From an uncultured Amylibacter sp. (lineage in GTDB: Bacteria; Pseudomonadota; Alphaproteobacteria; Rhodobacterales; Rhodobacteraceae), in NCBI GenBank assembly GCA_905181935.1, contig CAJIZV010000002.1:1-64000 (forward strand): a DNA stretch of 64,000 bases, given 5' to 3'. Position 1 is the first letter of the stretch; each line of letters begins with the position of its first letter. This document shows positions 10,703 through 19,262 of the stretch, piece by piece. The translations under genes were made by a program, and so were the position numbers. The notes below the pieces were generated by a model that did not search any database, had not been told where the DNA came from, and saw only the letters and a program-made list of their open reading frames with translations.

Positions 10703-10861
10703 ATGATGACAACAGCAATTATGAATTACACTTTAATACCTTTATCAGGTGTCTTTAATGGCATTAACTCATTTTTTGTTTCATTGAGTAAAGCACGCAC
10801 AGCAGCAGAACTGTACAGAATGGGCTACTCAGAGGAAGCAAAGAAGTTAATGTTAACATAA
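10703..10861 (+). CDS. Small hypothetical protein (52 aa)
   Basis: A clear AAGGA ribosome site lies 7 bases upstream of ATG 10703. The product starts MMTTAIMNYTLIPLSGVF and ends with a basic, helical segment, SKARTAAELYRMGYSEEAKKL. The C-terminal half recalls the short Arg/Leu-rich helices of DUF1127-type small proteins but lacks their usual ending, so I assign no family. The good ribosome site and balanced amino-acid composition argue for a real gene. Confidence 0.5.
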   Translation: MMTTAIMNYTLIPLSGVFNGINSFFVSLSKARTAAELYRMGYSEEAKKLMLT

Positions 10862-10915
10862 TATTTAGAGATTAATAAACTGATAAGGTTTTTCATTTAT
10901 AATAACACCAAATAC

Positions 10916-11127
10916 TTAGACTTGTCCTTTTCTATATACCGTATGTTCTGATGTGTAGAATTGGATTGTTGAGGTTCCATTAGAGCCACCAACACCCAAT
11001 GATGAATTTTTTATACCCACGAATGGGACATGATCCTCAGGAAAACTTCCACAATTGACATGGATCATTCCACTTTCTGCCTCTGCTTGAACATGGAAAA
11101 ATGTGCCTTCGCAGAATTTTGCAAAAC
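10916..11127 (-). pseudogene. C-terminal remnant of an aldehyde dehydrogenase
   Basis: The minus-strand frame reads SGMIHVNCGSFPEDHVPFVGIKN and GSNGTSTIQFYTSEHTVYRKG before a stop at 10916-10918. This is the conserved C-terminal stretch of ALDH-superfamily proteins. Only about 60-70 residues remain and the frame closes upstream at about 11130, so the catalytic part is gone. It is a relic unrelated in sequence to the aldehyde dehydrogenase at 1070. Confidence 0.65.
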
Positions 11128-11180
11128 TTCAAAAATCTAGTGGGCTATAACTATTATATCTGTAGTATTATCAAGAATAT

Positions 11181-11873
11181 TCACAAAGCTTCCAATTCAA
11201 ATTCTAGTTCGCATGGCTGTACGCCAACACCATTTACAGAGGTCATATCTTGTGGGCAGGCGGTCATTATAACTATGCAATCTTCGTATACTTTTAATCT
11301 AATGTAATCACCGGCACTTGAAACTGGAGGATCCCAGCTAATTTCACCACTTTCTTTAGTAACTGGAATATTCATCCAAATATTGAACGGGCTTGGTATG
11401 TGTTTAACTTGTGAATTGATGGCCATTAGGCTCATTCGTAAATTATCAGCGCAATTGTCATGATATTCAGTTGCTCCAAGTTGCTGATATCGGGCGTGGT
11501 CGCAGCAAGCCATTAATATATCATGTACACCTGGGGACCTATCTTCAATTATTTCGATTAAGGGGCGACGGAGATTGGTTACCAATATATCTCCTTCTTT
11601 CACATAGATGCGCCCCAAGGCAGTGCGACTATGTTCCATAGAAAGAAATTCAGATTCTGAACCATTAATAATGGCAAAAAAATCACAAACTTGGTTGCCC
11701 TTTGGGTTATGTATAGCAATAATTTGCCCTTGTTTTAAGCGAACAGCTCGCCCTTGCCTAGCCGGAATTATATAGCGTATTCCTACTACTGCGATACCAT
11801 CTTCAGATATTGGTTTCTTTATTGTATCATTGTAACCATCGGGCTGTAATGGATCGTAAGTCTGTTGTGACAT
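11181..11873 (-). CDS. DUF1989 (urea carboxylase-associated) family protein
   Basis: This 230-residue soluble protein belongs to the DUF1989 family, often annotated urea carboxylase-associated. Family features are the N-terminal IPARQGRAVRLKQGQIIAI barrel strand, GNQVCDFFA, the SMEHSRTALGRIYVKEGD motif and a C-terminal CPQDMTSVNG. Conserved Cys, His and Asp residues suggest metal binding, but no reaction is established for the family as a whole. It is monocistronic here, with no urea or amino-acid genes next to it, so context gives no substrate. Confidence 0.75.
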   Translation of the reverse strand: MSQQTYDPLQPDGYNDTIKKPISEDGIAVVGIRYIIPARQGRAVRLKQGQIIAIHNPKGNQVCDFFAIINGSESEFLSMEHSRTALGRIYVKEGDILVTNLRRPLIEIIEDRSPGVHDILMACCDHARYQQLGATEYHDNCADNLRMSLMAINSQVKHIPSPFNIWMNIPVTKESGEISWDPPVSSAGDYIRLKVYEDCIVIMTACPQDMTSVNGVGVQPCELEFELEAL

Positions 11874-12051
11874 TATTATTAATCCTTTGATCTTAATATA
11901 TTTTCAAATTGAATTTCTGACTCGTTTATTATCTTTAATTAAGCAGATGGGCTATTAAATTTTAAACATCAAAGTAATGTTATGCACTTTATAATATATC
12001 GCTAACTTCAGGTTGTTATATTTGAATTAAGGTTTGTGATAATAAATTTTA

Positions 12052-12675
12052 TTAAGAATTTTTTATGAAGCAAGCTGCTTTTTCAGCAACTTTTTTAGCA
12101 CTCTGGTCCCGCCTAAAAAATTCTACAAACCCATGCTCTGGAAAGACGAGGTAGCTCATAGTTGAATGATCAATAAGATAAAACTCTTTGTCTTCATCTG
12201 AGTGTAATTTGTAGTAGGTTCCATAGGCTTTGCTGGCTGCCTTCACCTGCTCTTGTGATCCGGTTAGAGCTATCATTTTAGGATGAAGCCATTTGGAATA
12301 TTCAGACATGACCTCAGGCGTATCTCTTTGTGGGTCTATTGAGATAAAAATAGGTGTCAGTGACTTTCCAGTTTGGGCAAGAATATTAACAACCTCAGTA
12401 TTGCGCACTGCGTCTAAAGGGCAAACATCTGGACAAAACGTATAGCCAAAATATATTAGGGATGGTTCTGTTATGACGTCTGCATCAGTTACCATTATAC
12501 CTTTCTGGTTAATAAGTGTGAACGGACCTCCAATGGGTTCTGCAACTCCGTTAAAAGGGCTGCTTCGACATTTTGAAAATTTATCTACGTTTTCAGGCCA
12601 AAATTCAAAGCTAATAAGCCAAAGACCAGCAATTATTAAAGTAGGCGTAGCATATTTTAAAATTGGTTTAAGCAC
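12052..12675 (-). CDS. SCO1/SenC/PrrC family copper chaperone
   Basis: This membrane-anchored thioredoxin-fold protein delivers copper to the CuA site of cytochrome oxidase subunit II. One N-terminal helix (LIIAGLWLISF) anchors a periplasmic domain carrying the copper-binding motif CPDVCP and a conserved His in LIDHSTMSYLV. Starts are uncertain. The longest frame opens with a TTG at 12705, but a GTG at 12675 has an AAGGGA ribosome site at the right distance, so I use it. It is divergent from the oxidase operon at 13035, which fits its role. Confidence 0.85.
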   Translation of the reverse strand: MLKPILKYATPTLIIAGLWLISFEFWPENVDKFSKCRSSPFNGVAEPIGGPFTLINQKGIMVTDADVITEPSLIYFGYTFCPDVCPLDAVRNTEVVNILAQTGKSLTPIFISIDPQRDTPEVMSEYSKWLHPKMIALTGSQEQVKAASKAYGTYYKLHSDEDKEFYLIDHSTMSYLVFPEHGFVEFFRRDQSAKKVAEKAACFIKNS

Positions 12676-12705
12676 TGAGTATCCCTTGGGGTGTTGATGG
12701 TGCAA

Positions 12706-13034
12706 ACTAATACTAATAATTAAATAAAAATAAATTAAATTTTTAGTTAATAAAACATATTTTAAAGATACATTTATAGTTTTTATTTGTCAAAGTTAGC
12801 TTCTTTTTGAGTGATAACTTTGCAGTGTTAGATGAAAGTAGATTAGCATATGGGTGTGACAAAACGCCCTATGGACATAAGTTGATTATTATGAAGACAA
12901 TTGATCAAGCGAAAATAAATGTTTAAAGTAATATTAAAACAGTAGTTAATAATTAAATATTAATTGATAATTAAAGCTAAATTAAAACTAAATTAAGACC
13001 AAGTACAGACTCCAGTTTTCACCGGCAGCCAATT
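12706..13034. promoter_or_regulatory. Divergent promoter region between SCO1 and oxidase genes
   Basis: This 329 bp AT-rich region must hold promoters for both directions. No consensus FNR box (TTGAT-N4-ATCAA) is present. A compressed TTGATCAA occurs near 12900. The last 130 bases contain repeated AATTAA tracts. No gene is visible. Confidence 0.4.
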
Positions 13035-13889
13035 ATGGCTAGGCAAAAGGGAATAAGTATGGGCGTGGCTCTTGCAATCGTTATTATAGTCATTGGATCA
13101 GTGTTATTTCACTTGTTCAGTCCTTGGTGGTGGACTCCCATCGCGACAAACTGGGGGTTTATGGATGACATGATATCATTAACCTTCTGGATTACTGGGA
13201 TTGTTTATGTAGTGATTTTGCTATTTGTCGCATATTGCGTATATAAATTTCAGTACCGTGAGGGTAGGGTGGCAGCCTACGAACCTGAAAATACTAAACT
13301 TGAAATTTGGCTTACTGTATTAACAAGCGTGGGTGTTGTAGCTTTGCTAGCCCCTGGGCTTTTCGTGTGGTTTCAGTTTGTAAATGTCCCAGAGGAAGCT
13401 ACAGAAGTTGAGGTTGTGGGGCAACAATGGTTTTGGAGTTTTCGGTTGCCTGGTGCTGATGGAAAGTTGGGTACTGCTGACAATAGGCTGATCAGTGAAG
13501 ACAACATATTGGGAATTAACCCTAATGATCCATATGGTCAGGATGATATTATAATTGATGGCAATGACTTGCACTTAGCCGCTGGGCAGCCAGTAAAGAT
13601 GCTTCTGAGGTCGGTGGATGTATTACATAATTTTTATGTACCAGAATTTCGTGCCAAAATGGATATGGTTCCAGGAATGATCACCTACTTCTGGATGGAA
13701 CCTACTCGTGTTGGAACTTATGATGTGTTGTGCGCGGAGCTTTGTGGCGTCGGCCATGGATATATGGGTGGGACCGTCTTAATCGATACAGTTGAGGATT
13801 ATGATCTGTGGATCAGTGAGCAGACGACGTTTGCTGAGATGACTACAAATACAGGAATAGAATTTACTAACTTGGTAGAGGATCCCTAA
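13035..13889 (+). CDS. Cytochrome c oxidase subunit II (CuA subunit)
   Basis: This 284-residue subunit accepts electrons from a soluble donor and passes them to subunit I. Two N-terminal helices (about residues 9-30 and 48-70) precede the periplasmic cupredoxin domain. CuA ligands are visible: His198 in LHNFYVPEFR, then Cys233, Glu235, Cys237, His241 and Met244 in CAELCGVGHGYM. No fused cytochrome c domain follows. The start may be ATG 13035, or ATG 13059, which has an AAGGGA ribosome site. The next gene begins 2 bases after the stop. Confidence 0.93.
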   Translation: MARQKGISMGVALAIVIIVIGSVLFHLFSPWWWTPIATNWGFMDDMISLTFWITGIVYVVILLFVAYCVYKFQYREGRVAAYEPENTKLEIWLTVLTSVGVVALLAPGLFVWFQFVNVPEEATEVEVVGQQWFWSFRLPGADGKLGTADNRLISEDNILGINPNDPYGQDDIIIDGNDLHLAAGQPVKMLLRSVDVLHNFYVPEFRAKMDMVPGMITYFWMEPTRVGTYDVLCAELCGVGHGYMGGTVLIDTVEDYDLWISEQTTFAEMTTNTGIEFTNLVEDP

Positions 13890-13891
13890 TT

Positions 13892-15664
13892 ATGGTTGAG
13901 ACTGAAAACACATCACCCCCTAGTGTTCCTCCTGCTGAAGTGGAGGAAGTGGAACTTTATCATGCAACAAGTTTCTGGACTAAATATGTTTTTTCTCAGG
14001 ATGCAAAGATAATAGCTATCCAATATTCTGGGGTAGCCATTGCAATTGGTTTCGTGGCTCTTGTGTTGTCTTCGCTTATACGATTGCAACTTGGCTTTCC
14101 AGAAATGTTCGACTTCATTACACCTGAAACCTATTATCAATTTGTTACCATGCACGGAATGATCATGGTGGTTTATTTACTTACAGCCTTGTTCCTTGGA
14201 GGGTTTGGTAACTATCTGATCCCACTTATGATCGGTGCTCGTGATATGTCGTTTCCCTATGTAAATATGCTTAGTTTCTGGATTTATTTTTTGGCGGTGT
14301 TGGTCCTTGTTGGAAGTTTCTTTGTTCCTGGTGGACCCACTGGAGCGGGGTGGACACTCTACCCCCCTCAAGCGATCCTTTCTGGAACCCCGGGGGGTAA
14401 GGGGCTTGGGATAATCCTTATGCTTGTATCGTTGGCCCTTTTTATCGTCGGTTTTACAATGGGTGGACTAAATTATGTGGTCACAGTGTTGCAGGGACGA
14501 ACTCGGGGGATGACAATGATGCGGCTTCCACTAACAGTATGGGGAATATTTACTGCGACAGTATTAGCGCTTCTTGCGTTTCCAGCGCTGTTAGTAGCAA
14601 CTGTTATGATGTTGTTTGACCGTTTGTTAGAAACCAGTTTTTTCATGCCGTCTTTGGTCGAGTTCGGTGACCAGCTTAGCTACGGTGGCGGGAGCCCTAT
14701 TCTTTTTCAACACCTTTTCTGGTTTTTCGGTCACCCAGAGGTTTATATCGTAGCACTGCCTGCGTTTGGAATTGTGTCTGATCTAATTTCGACTCATGCT
14801 CGGAAAAATATCTTTGGGTATCGCATGATGGTATGGGCAATCGTTGGTATTGGAGCACTTAGCTTCATCGTTTGGGCGCACCATATGTACGTCAGTGGGA
14901 TGCACCCGTACTTTGGATTTTTCTTTGCTACAACGACGTTAATAATTGCTGTCCCGACAGCACTAAAAGTCTATAATTGGATACTGACGCTCTGGAATGG
15001 AAATATTCACCTAAATACTCCCATGCTATTTTCGCTAGGGTTTATTGTCACTTTTCTAAACGGTGGCCTTACGGGGTTGTTTCTTGGTAACGTAATAGTA
15101 GATATTCCACTGTCAGATACAATGTTTGTTGTGGCACATTTTCATATGGTTATGGGAGTAGCCCCCATTCTCGTTGTCTTTGGTGCTATCTATCATTGGT
15201 TTCCCAAAATTTCAGGGCGTATGTTGCATGAAGGCCTAGGAAAAATTCATTTTTGGGTTACTTTTGTGGGGTCATATTTAATATTTTTTCCCATGCACTA
15301 TATAGGCTTGGTTGGGGTGCCAAGGCGTTACCCCGAATTGGGAGACGCAGCTTTTATTCCTGATTCCGTTGCCACCTTAAACTCTTTCATCAGCTTGGCA
15401 GCTTTTACAGTTGGTGTCGCCCAAATTTTGTTCTTATATAATGTCTTTTGGAGTCTTCGAAAGGGTCGCCCCTCTGGATCAAATCCATGGCGAGCAACTA
15501 CACTTGAATGGCAAACGCCTCATACCCCTCCGGCCCATGGTAATTTTGGCCCAGAACTACCACTCGTTTACCGATGGCCCTATGATTATAGTGTTCCTGG
15601 TGCTGCAGAAGATTTCTTGGCTCAAAATGATCCTGGTTCCCTAGATAGTGGAAGTTCGACATAA
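13892..15664 (+). CDS. Cytochrome c oxidase subunit I (aa3-type)
   Basis: This 590-residue haem-copper oxidase core has about 12 membrane helices. Characteristic motifs are TMHGMIMV (haem a His), FGHPEVYIVALPAFG with the D-channel glutamate and the His-Tyr pair, VWAHHMYVSGMHPYFGF (CuB histidines) and VVAHFHMVMG (haem a and a3 histidines). The glutamate in GHPEVY places it in the A1 class. The C-terminal tail (about 60 residues, ending in an acidic Ser-rich stretch) is cytoplasmic or periplasmic and variable. The stop overlaps the next start, showing tight operon coupling. Confidence 0.95.
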   Translation: MVETENTSPPSVPPAEVEEVELYHATSFWTKYVFSQDAKIIAIQYSGVAIAIGFVALVLSSLIRLQLGFPEMFDFITPETYYQFVTMHGMIMVVYLLTALFLGGFGNYLIPLMIGARDMSFPYVNMLSFWIYFLAVLVLVGSFFVPGGPTGAGWTLYPPQAILSGTPGGKGLGIILMLVSLALFIVGFTMGGLNYVVTVLQGRTRGMTMMRLPLTVWGIFTATVLALLAFPALLVATVMMLFDRLLETSFFMPSLVEFGDQLSYGGGSPILFQHLFWFFGHPEVYIVALPAFGIVSDLISTHARKNIFGYRMMVWAIVGIGALSFIVWAHHMYVSGMHPYFGFFFATTTLIIAVPTALKVYNWILTLWNGNIHLNTPMLFSLGFIVTFLNGGLTGLFLGNVIVDIPLSDTMFVVAHFHMVMGVAPILVVFGAIYHWFPKISGRMLHEGLGKIHFWVTFVGSYLIFFPMHYIGLVGVPRRYPELGDAAFIPDSVATLNSFISLAAFTVGVAQILFLYNVFWSLRKGRPSGSNPWRATTLEWQTPHTPPAHGNFGPELPLVYRWPYDYSVPGAAEDFLAQNDPGSLDSGSST

Positions 15665-16437
15665 TGACTGTTGTTTTAATATTTCTGGCAGTAGTTCTTT
15701 CGACCTCTATTTGGTGGTTGTCACATCAAAGACTGGGTGCAAAACCTTGGCTTGAAAGTGGATTGAAAAATTTAGACCATGGTTCTCATAAAGTCTCTTT
15801 GCCAAAGGCCAAGATTGGTCTCTTGGTCGTTCTGGCAGTAGTTGGAATGCTGTTCACATTGTTATTTAGTAGCCACTTTATGCGCCAAGAGATCGAAGAT
15901 TGGCGCTCAATGCCTCTACCAAATATGCTTTGGGTCAACGGCATTCTTTTATTGGCAGCAAGCCTTTATCTTCAATCTGCTCTAGTTGTTGCTCGTCGAC
16001 AAGCCACACGATTAAAAATCTTGGGGAGAGGGACATCTATGCCAGTCAGTATTGAAAACAACGGAAAACACGGTAATTCTGTAAAGTCTATGCTGATAAA
16101 TGCCTGTATTCTAACTGTTGCTTTTCTTATAGGTCAATCTATCACATGGTATGAATTAAATGGAAACGGAATTTTTCTTTCAGGTAACCCTTCCAGTAGT
16201 TTTTTTTATGTGCTTACTGGCCTACATGGTTTGCATATTATTGGCGGTCTGGTTGCTCTTTTTCATACAACGGCTCTCGCTGGGAGTGACACACAATTAC
16301 ATAAAATAGTGAATAAAATAGATCTATGTGCTCTCTATTGGCATTTTCTATTTTTCATTTGGTGCGCAATGATTTTTGTAATGCTGGGCTGGACCTACGA
16401 TCCATTGATTGAACTTTGCAAAAGGGTAATTTCATGA
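15664..16437 (+). CDS. Haem-copper oxidase subunit III family protein (first copy)
   Basis: This 257-residue membrane protein has a C-terminal half with subunit III signatures: SSFFYVLTGLHGLHIIGGLVAL and LYWHFLFFIWCAMIF. The N-terminal third contains two or three less conserved helices. It overlaps subunit I by one base (TAATG) and the next gene by ATGA. Two consecutive subunit III genes after subunits II and I match the order of the coxMNOP alternative oxidase genes described in Bradyrhizobium. That likeness is inferred from order and family only. Confidence 0.85.
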   Translation: MTVVLIFLAVVLSTSIWWLSHQRLGAKPWLESGLKNLDHGSHKVSLPKAKIGLLVVLAVVGMLFTLLFSSHFMRQEIEDWRSMPLPNMLWVNGILLLAASLYLQSALVVARRQATRLKILGRGTSMPVSIENNGKHGNSVKSMLINACILTVAFLIGQSITWYELNGNGIFLSGNPSSSFFYVLTGLHGLHIIGGLVALFHTTALAGSDTQLHKIVNKIDLCALYWHFLFFIWCAMIFVMLGWTYDPLIELCKRVIS

Positions 16438-17156
16438 CAGATACTTCACAAGTACAAGTAACTGCTTCAGTGGATAGAACCACGGGGTTATCCGGTCTTG
16501 TCGAGGACTGGTCATCAGATCAGCGTGCATTTAAAAATGTAAGCTGGCGCAAAGCCATGATGTGGATATTTCTTCTTAGTGATACATTTATTTTTGGTAT
16601 CTTTCTATTATCTTACATGACTTCTAGGATGTCTACAAAAGTAGGTTGGCCAAATGCCAGTGAAGTTTTTTCGCTACATATAGGCCACACAAATTTCCCG
16701 CTCCTACTCATCGCAATTATGACATTTGTTTTGATAACAAGTAGTGGCACAATGGTATTGGCCGTGAACTATGGCTACAGAAAAGATCGAAAACTTACTG
16801 CTATAATGTTACTGGTGACAGCGCTTTTGGGAGCAACATTTGTTGGTATGCAAGTTTTTGAATGGTCTAAGTTAATATCTGAGGGAGTACGTCCTTGGAG
16901 TAATCCAATGGGTGCACCGCAGTTTGGCGGAATATTTTTCATGATAACGGGGTTTCATGGAACCCATGTTTCCATTGGAGTGATTTTCCTTCTTGTTATG
17001 GCGCAGAAAGTTTGGCGTGGTGATTATGACACGCAGCGTCCAGGTTTTTTCACTAGTCGCAAAGGCGATTATGAATGTGTGGAAATTATGGGATTGTATT
17101 GGCATTTTGTAGATTTGGTATGGGTTTTCATTTTCGCATTTTTCTATCTTTGGTGA
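16434..17156 (+). CDS. Haem-copper oxidase subunit III family protein (second copy)
   Basis: The more canonical subunit III of the two, it has five to seven helices and the motifs FMITGFHGTHVSIGV and VEIMGLYWHFVDLVWVFIF. The start is ATG 16434, which overlaps the preceding stop as ATGA. A longer in-frame start at 16416 lies inside the upstream gene and is unlikely. It lacks the extended N-terminal region of the first copy, so the two are not recent duplicates. Confidence 0.9.
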   Translation: MTDTSQVQVTASVDRTTGLSGLVEDWSSDQRAFKNVSWRKAMMWIFLLSDTFIFGIFLLSYMTSRMSTKVGWPNASEVFSLHIGHTNFPLLLIAIMTFVLITSSGTMVLAVNYGYRKDRKLTAIMLLVTALLGATFVGMQVFEWSKLISEGVRPWSNPMGAPQFGGIFFMITGFHGTHVSIGVIFLLVMAQKVWRGDYDTQRPGFFTSRKGDYECVEIMGLYWHFVDLVWVFIFAFFYLW

Positions 17157-17165
17157 GGATTAAAT

Positions 17166-17534
17166 ATGATAGTATCTAATAGCAGTCATAAGGATAAAGA
17201 TAGCTTTACAGAATTGCCTGCTGATGGTCATCAAGCGCATCCTTTAAAAGTTTATTTTGTTGTTTGGGGTTGGTTGTTTGTCCTAAGCGCCTGTTCATAT
17301 ATGGTTGATTTTATGTCATTTCAGGGCTACTTGCGCTGGACTTTGATCCTCTTCTTTATGATCGTAAAAGCAGGCCTTATCATAGCATTTTTTATGCATA
17401 TAAAATGGGAAAGGCTTTCCTTAAGTTATGCCGTACTCCTGCCGCCAATAGCAGTTTTGGTTTTTGTGGCGATTATGGCCATCGAAGCCAACTATACCGT
17501 TTTTACACGGTTTAATTTTTTTGGTGGGGGATAA
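17166..17534 (+). CDS. Cytochrome c oxidase subunit IV-like protein
   Basis: This 122-residue protein has three membrane helices. The family-typical second and third helices contain FFMIVKAGLIIAFFMHIKWE and LLPPIAVLVFVAIM. Bacterial subunit IV (CtaF/CoxD-like) is an accessory part of the oxidase and has no redox centres. It follows subunit III by 9 bases with a GAGGA ribosome site before ATG 17166, and is the last gene of the oxidase operon proper. Confidence 0.85.
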   Translation: MIVSNSSHKDKDSFTELPADGHQAHPLKVYFVVWGWLFVLSACSYMVDFMSFQGYLRWTLILFFMIVKAGLIIAFFMHIKWERLSLSYAVLLPPIAVLVFVAIMAIEANYTVFTRFNFFGGG

Positions 17535-17637
17535 TATTAGATAATCCAATTTCGGCCCCCACTTAAACCTGAGCTAATACAAATATTCAGTAGTTTTGGA
17601 GAATGGAACCGGATCAGGTAAAAAGTGAGGTGAAGTA

Positions 17638-18105
17638 ATGTTTTCAAGGTTCTTGGTCATAGTATTAGTAACAATATACTGTAACACATATTCGGTAGCG
17701 CATGCTGCTGATTGTCAAGATGGCAAAATTCACGAAATTAGAATGCTAAATAAGAGTAAAATAGACCCTAAGATGAAGATGGTTTTTGAACCATCGTTTG
17801 TTTTGGCAGTTTCGGGGGACTGCATAAAATTTATTCCGACTTCAAAAGGACACAACGCTGAAATTATTAAAGGCATGATCCCCAAAGATGCTGAAAAGTT
17901 CAAAAGTAAAATTAACAAAGAGTTGACGGTTAAATTAGATATCGAGGGGTTATATGGAATTAAATGCAAGCCTCATTATCAAATGGGAATGATCGCCTTG
18001 ATTCAAGTTGGTGAAGTCTCAAAGAGTGTCGTAAAAAAAGCTTCTAAAGTCAAACATCGAGGTAAGGCAAAAGACAGATTTAAGGGACTGTTTGATAAAT
18101 TGTAG
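17638..18105 (+). CDS. Pseudoazurin (type I blue copper protein)
   Basis: This is a periplasmic electron carrier. A signal peptide covers residues 1-23 (ending VAHA). The four type I copper ligands are all present: His72 in SKGHNAEII, then Cys110, His113 and Met118 in CKPHYQMGM. The GMIPKDAEKFKSKIN segment is typical of pseudoazurins, which usually feed nitrite or nitrous-oxide reductases. No such enzyme is nearby, so here it probably donates electrons to the CuA oxidase just upstream. Cys26 and Cys62 are extra cysteines that could form a disulfide. The basic C-terminal tail is longer than usual. Confidence 0.9.
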   Translation: MFSRFLVIVLVTIYCNTYSVAHAADCQDGKIHEIRMLNKSKIDPKMKMVFEPSFVLAVSGDCIKFIPTSKGHNAEIIKGMIPKDAEKFKSKINKELTVKLDIEGLYGIKCKPHYQMGMIALIQVGEVSKSVVKKASKVKHRGKAKDRFKGLFDKL

Positions 18106-18258
18106 TTCAGTATGGTCGGTTAATTGAAATACATTAGCGTTTTTATTCTAGTTATCAATTCGTCGTTTCAGCCTTGTTGAAAATGTAAAAAGAACCTCGC
18201 AATGGATTTATATGAGGTCAAGTAATTATTTAAAATGATAATGCTAAGAGGAGGCTTA

Positions 18259-19161
18259 ATGGACTATATTAGAAGTAATTATTTTAGTAGAATTCCAGAT
18301 TTTTTGGCTTTAGCAAAGCCCCGTGTTATGTCGTTAGCCATTTTTACGGCAGTTGTTGGAATGATGACTGCGCCTGGAAGCATCAATATTACTATGGCTA
18401 TATTTGCCATTATTGCGATCGCCGTTGGTGCAGGTGCAGCTGGCGCATTAAATATGTGGTATGACGCAGACATTGACGCAATGATGTCACGCACTGCAAA
18501 CAGACCAATACCGTCTGGTCGCCTATCATCACGAGAAGCACTTTTATTTGGATTGATAAGTGCTATCTTGTCTATCGTGATGCTTGCAATCACAACAAAT
18601 TTATTTGCAGCACTTCTGCTGGCGATCACAATTTTATTTTATTCGGTAATTTATACTATGTGGCTTAAATTCCTAACGCCTCATAACATTGTGATTGGCG
18701 GCGCTGCTGGCGCACTTCCGCCTCTAATTGGATGTGCAGCGGTAACGGGCTCCGTTACAATTGAGGGATGCATATTGTTTATGATTATATTTCTTTGGAC
18801 ACCACCACATTTTTGGGCCTTGGCTCTGTACAAATTTCGTGACTATGAAAATGCCAACATTCCAATGATGCCTATTGTTGCTGGACGGCGGTCAACACAG
18901 TGGCAAATTTTTGTTTACTCGTTAGCGTTGGGGCCTGTTGCGATGATGCCTTGGATGATAGGTTCTGCAAGTTTTTTTTATGGAATTTTTGCAGCATCAA
19001 TTGGTTCAATATTTATCTGGAATGCTTGGAAAGTTTTATTTATCAATCCAAAAGACCCTTCTTTTGGGAATGAGAAAAAGCTCTTTGTGTATTCTATAAA
19101 GTATCTTTTTTGGATTTTTGGTGCAATATTAATAGATACTATAATTTTGTCGCTCGTTTAA
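18259..19161 (+). CDS. ctaB: Protoheme IX farnesyltransferase (haem O synthase)
   Basis: This UbiA-superfamily membrane prenyltransferase converts haem B to haem O, the precursor of the haem A used by aa3 oxidase. It has about nine helices and both Asp-rich motifs: NMWYDADIDAMMSRTANRPIPSG near the N-terminus, and FRDYENANIPMMP around residues 190-205. The start is ATG 18259 with a perfect AGGAGG site. A longer frame from 18235 would place that site inside the gene. It serves the upstream oxidase. The haem A synthase gene is not in the window. Confidence 0.93.
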   Translation: MDYIRSNYFSRIPDFLALAKPRVMSLAIFTAVVGMMTAPGSINITMAIFAIIAIAVGAGAAGALNMWYDADIDAMMSRTANRPIPSGRLSSREALLFGLISAILSIVMLAITTNLFAALLLAITILFYSVIYTMWLKFLTPHNIVIGGAAGALPPLIGCAAVTGSVTIEGCILFMIIFLWTPPHFWALALYKFRDYENANIPMMPIVAGRRSTQWQIFVYSLALGPVAMMPWMIGSASFFYGIFAASIGSIFIWNAWKVLFINPKDPSFGNEKKLFVYSIKYLFWIFGAILIDTIILSLV

Positions 19162-19262
19162 CCCCACCCGGGTGAAGGAAGTAGAATAAAAAATATTGGG
19201 GAAAACAATTCCAAAACCAAGAGACTTGTATCTTTTGGCTCATTAAAATTGGAGGTTTGGTA

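Noticed and set aside
19165-19174. CACCCGGGTG palindrome after ctaB
   Set aside because: Too short, no loop and no T-run, so not called as a terminator.
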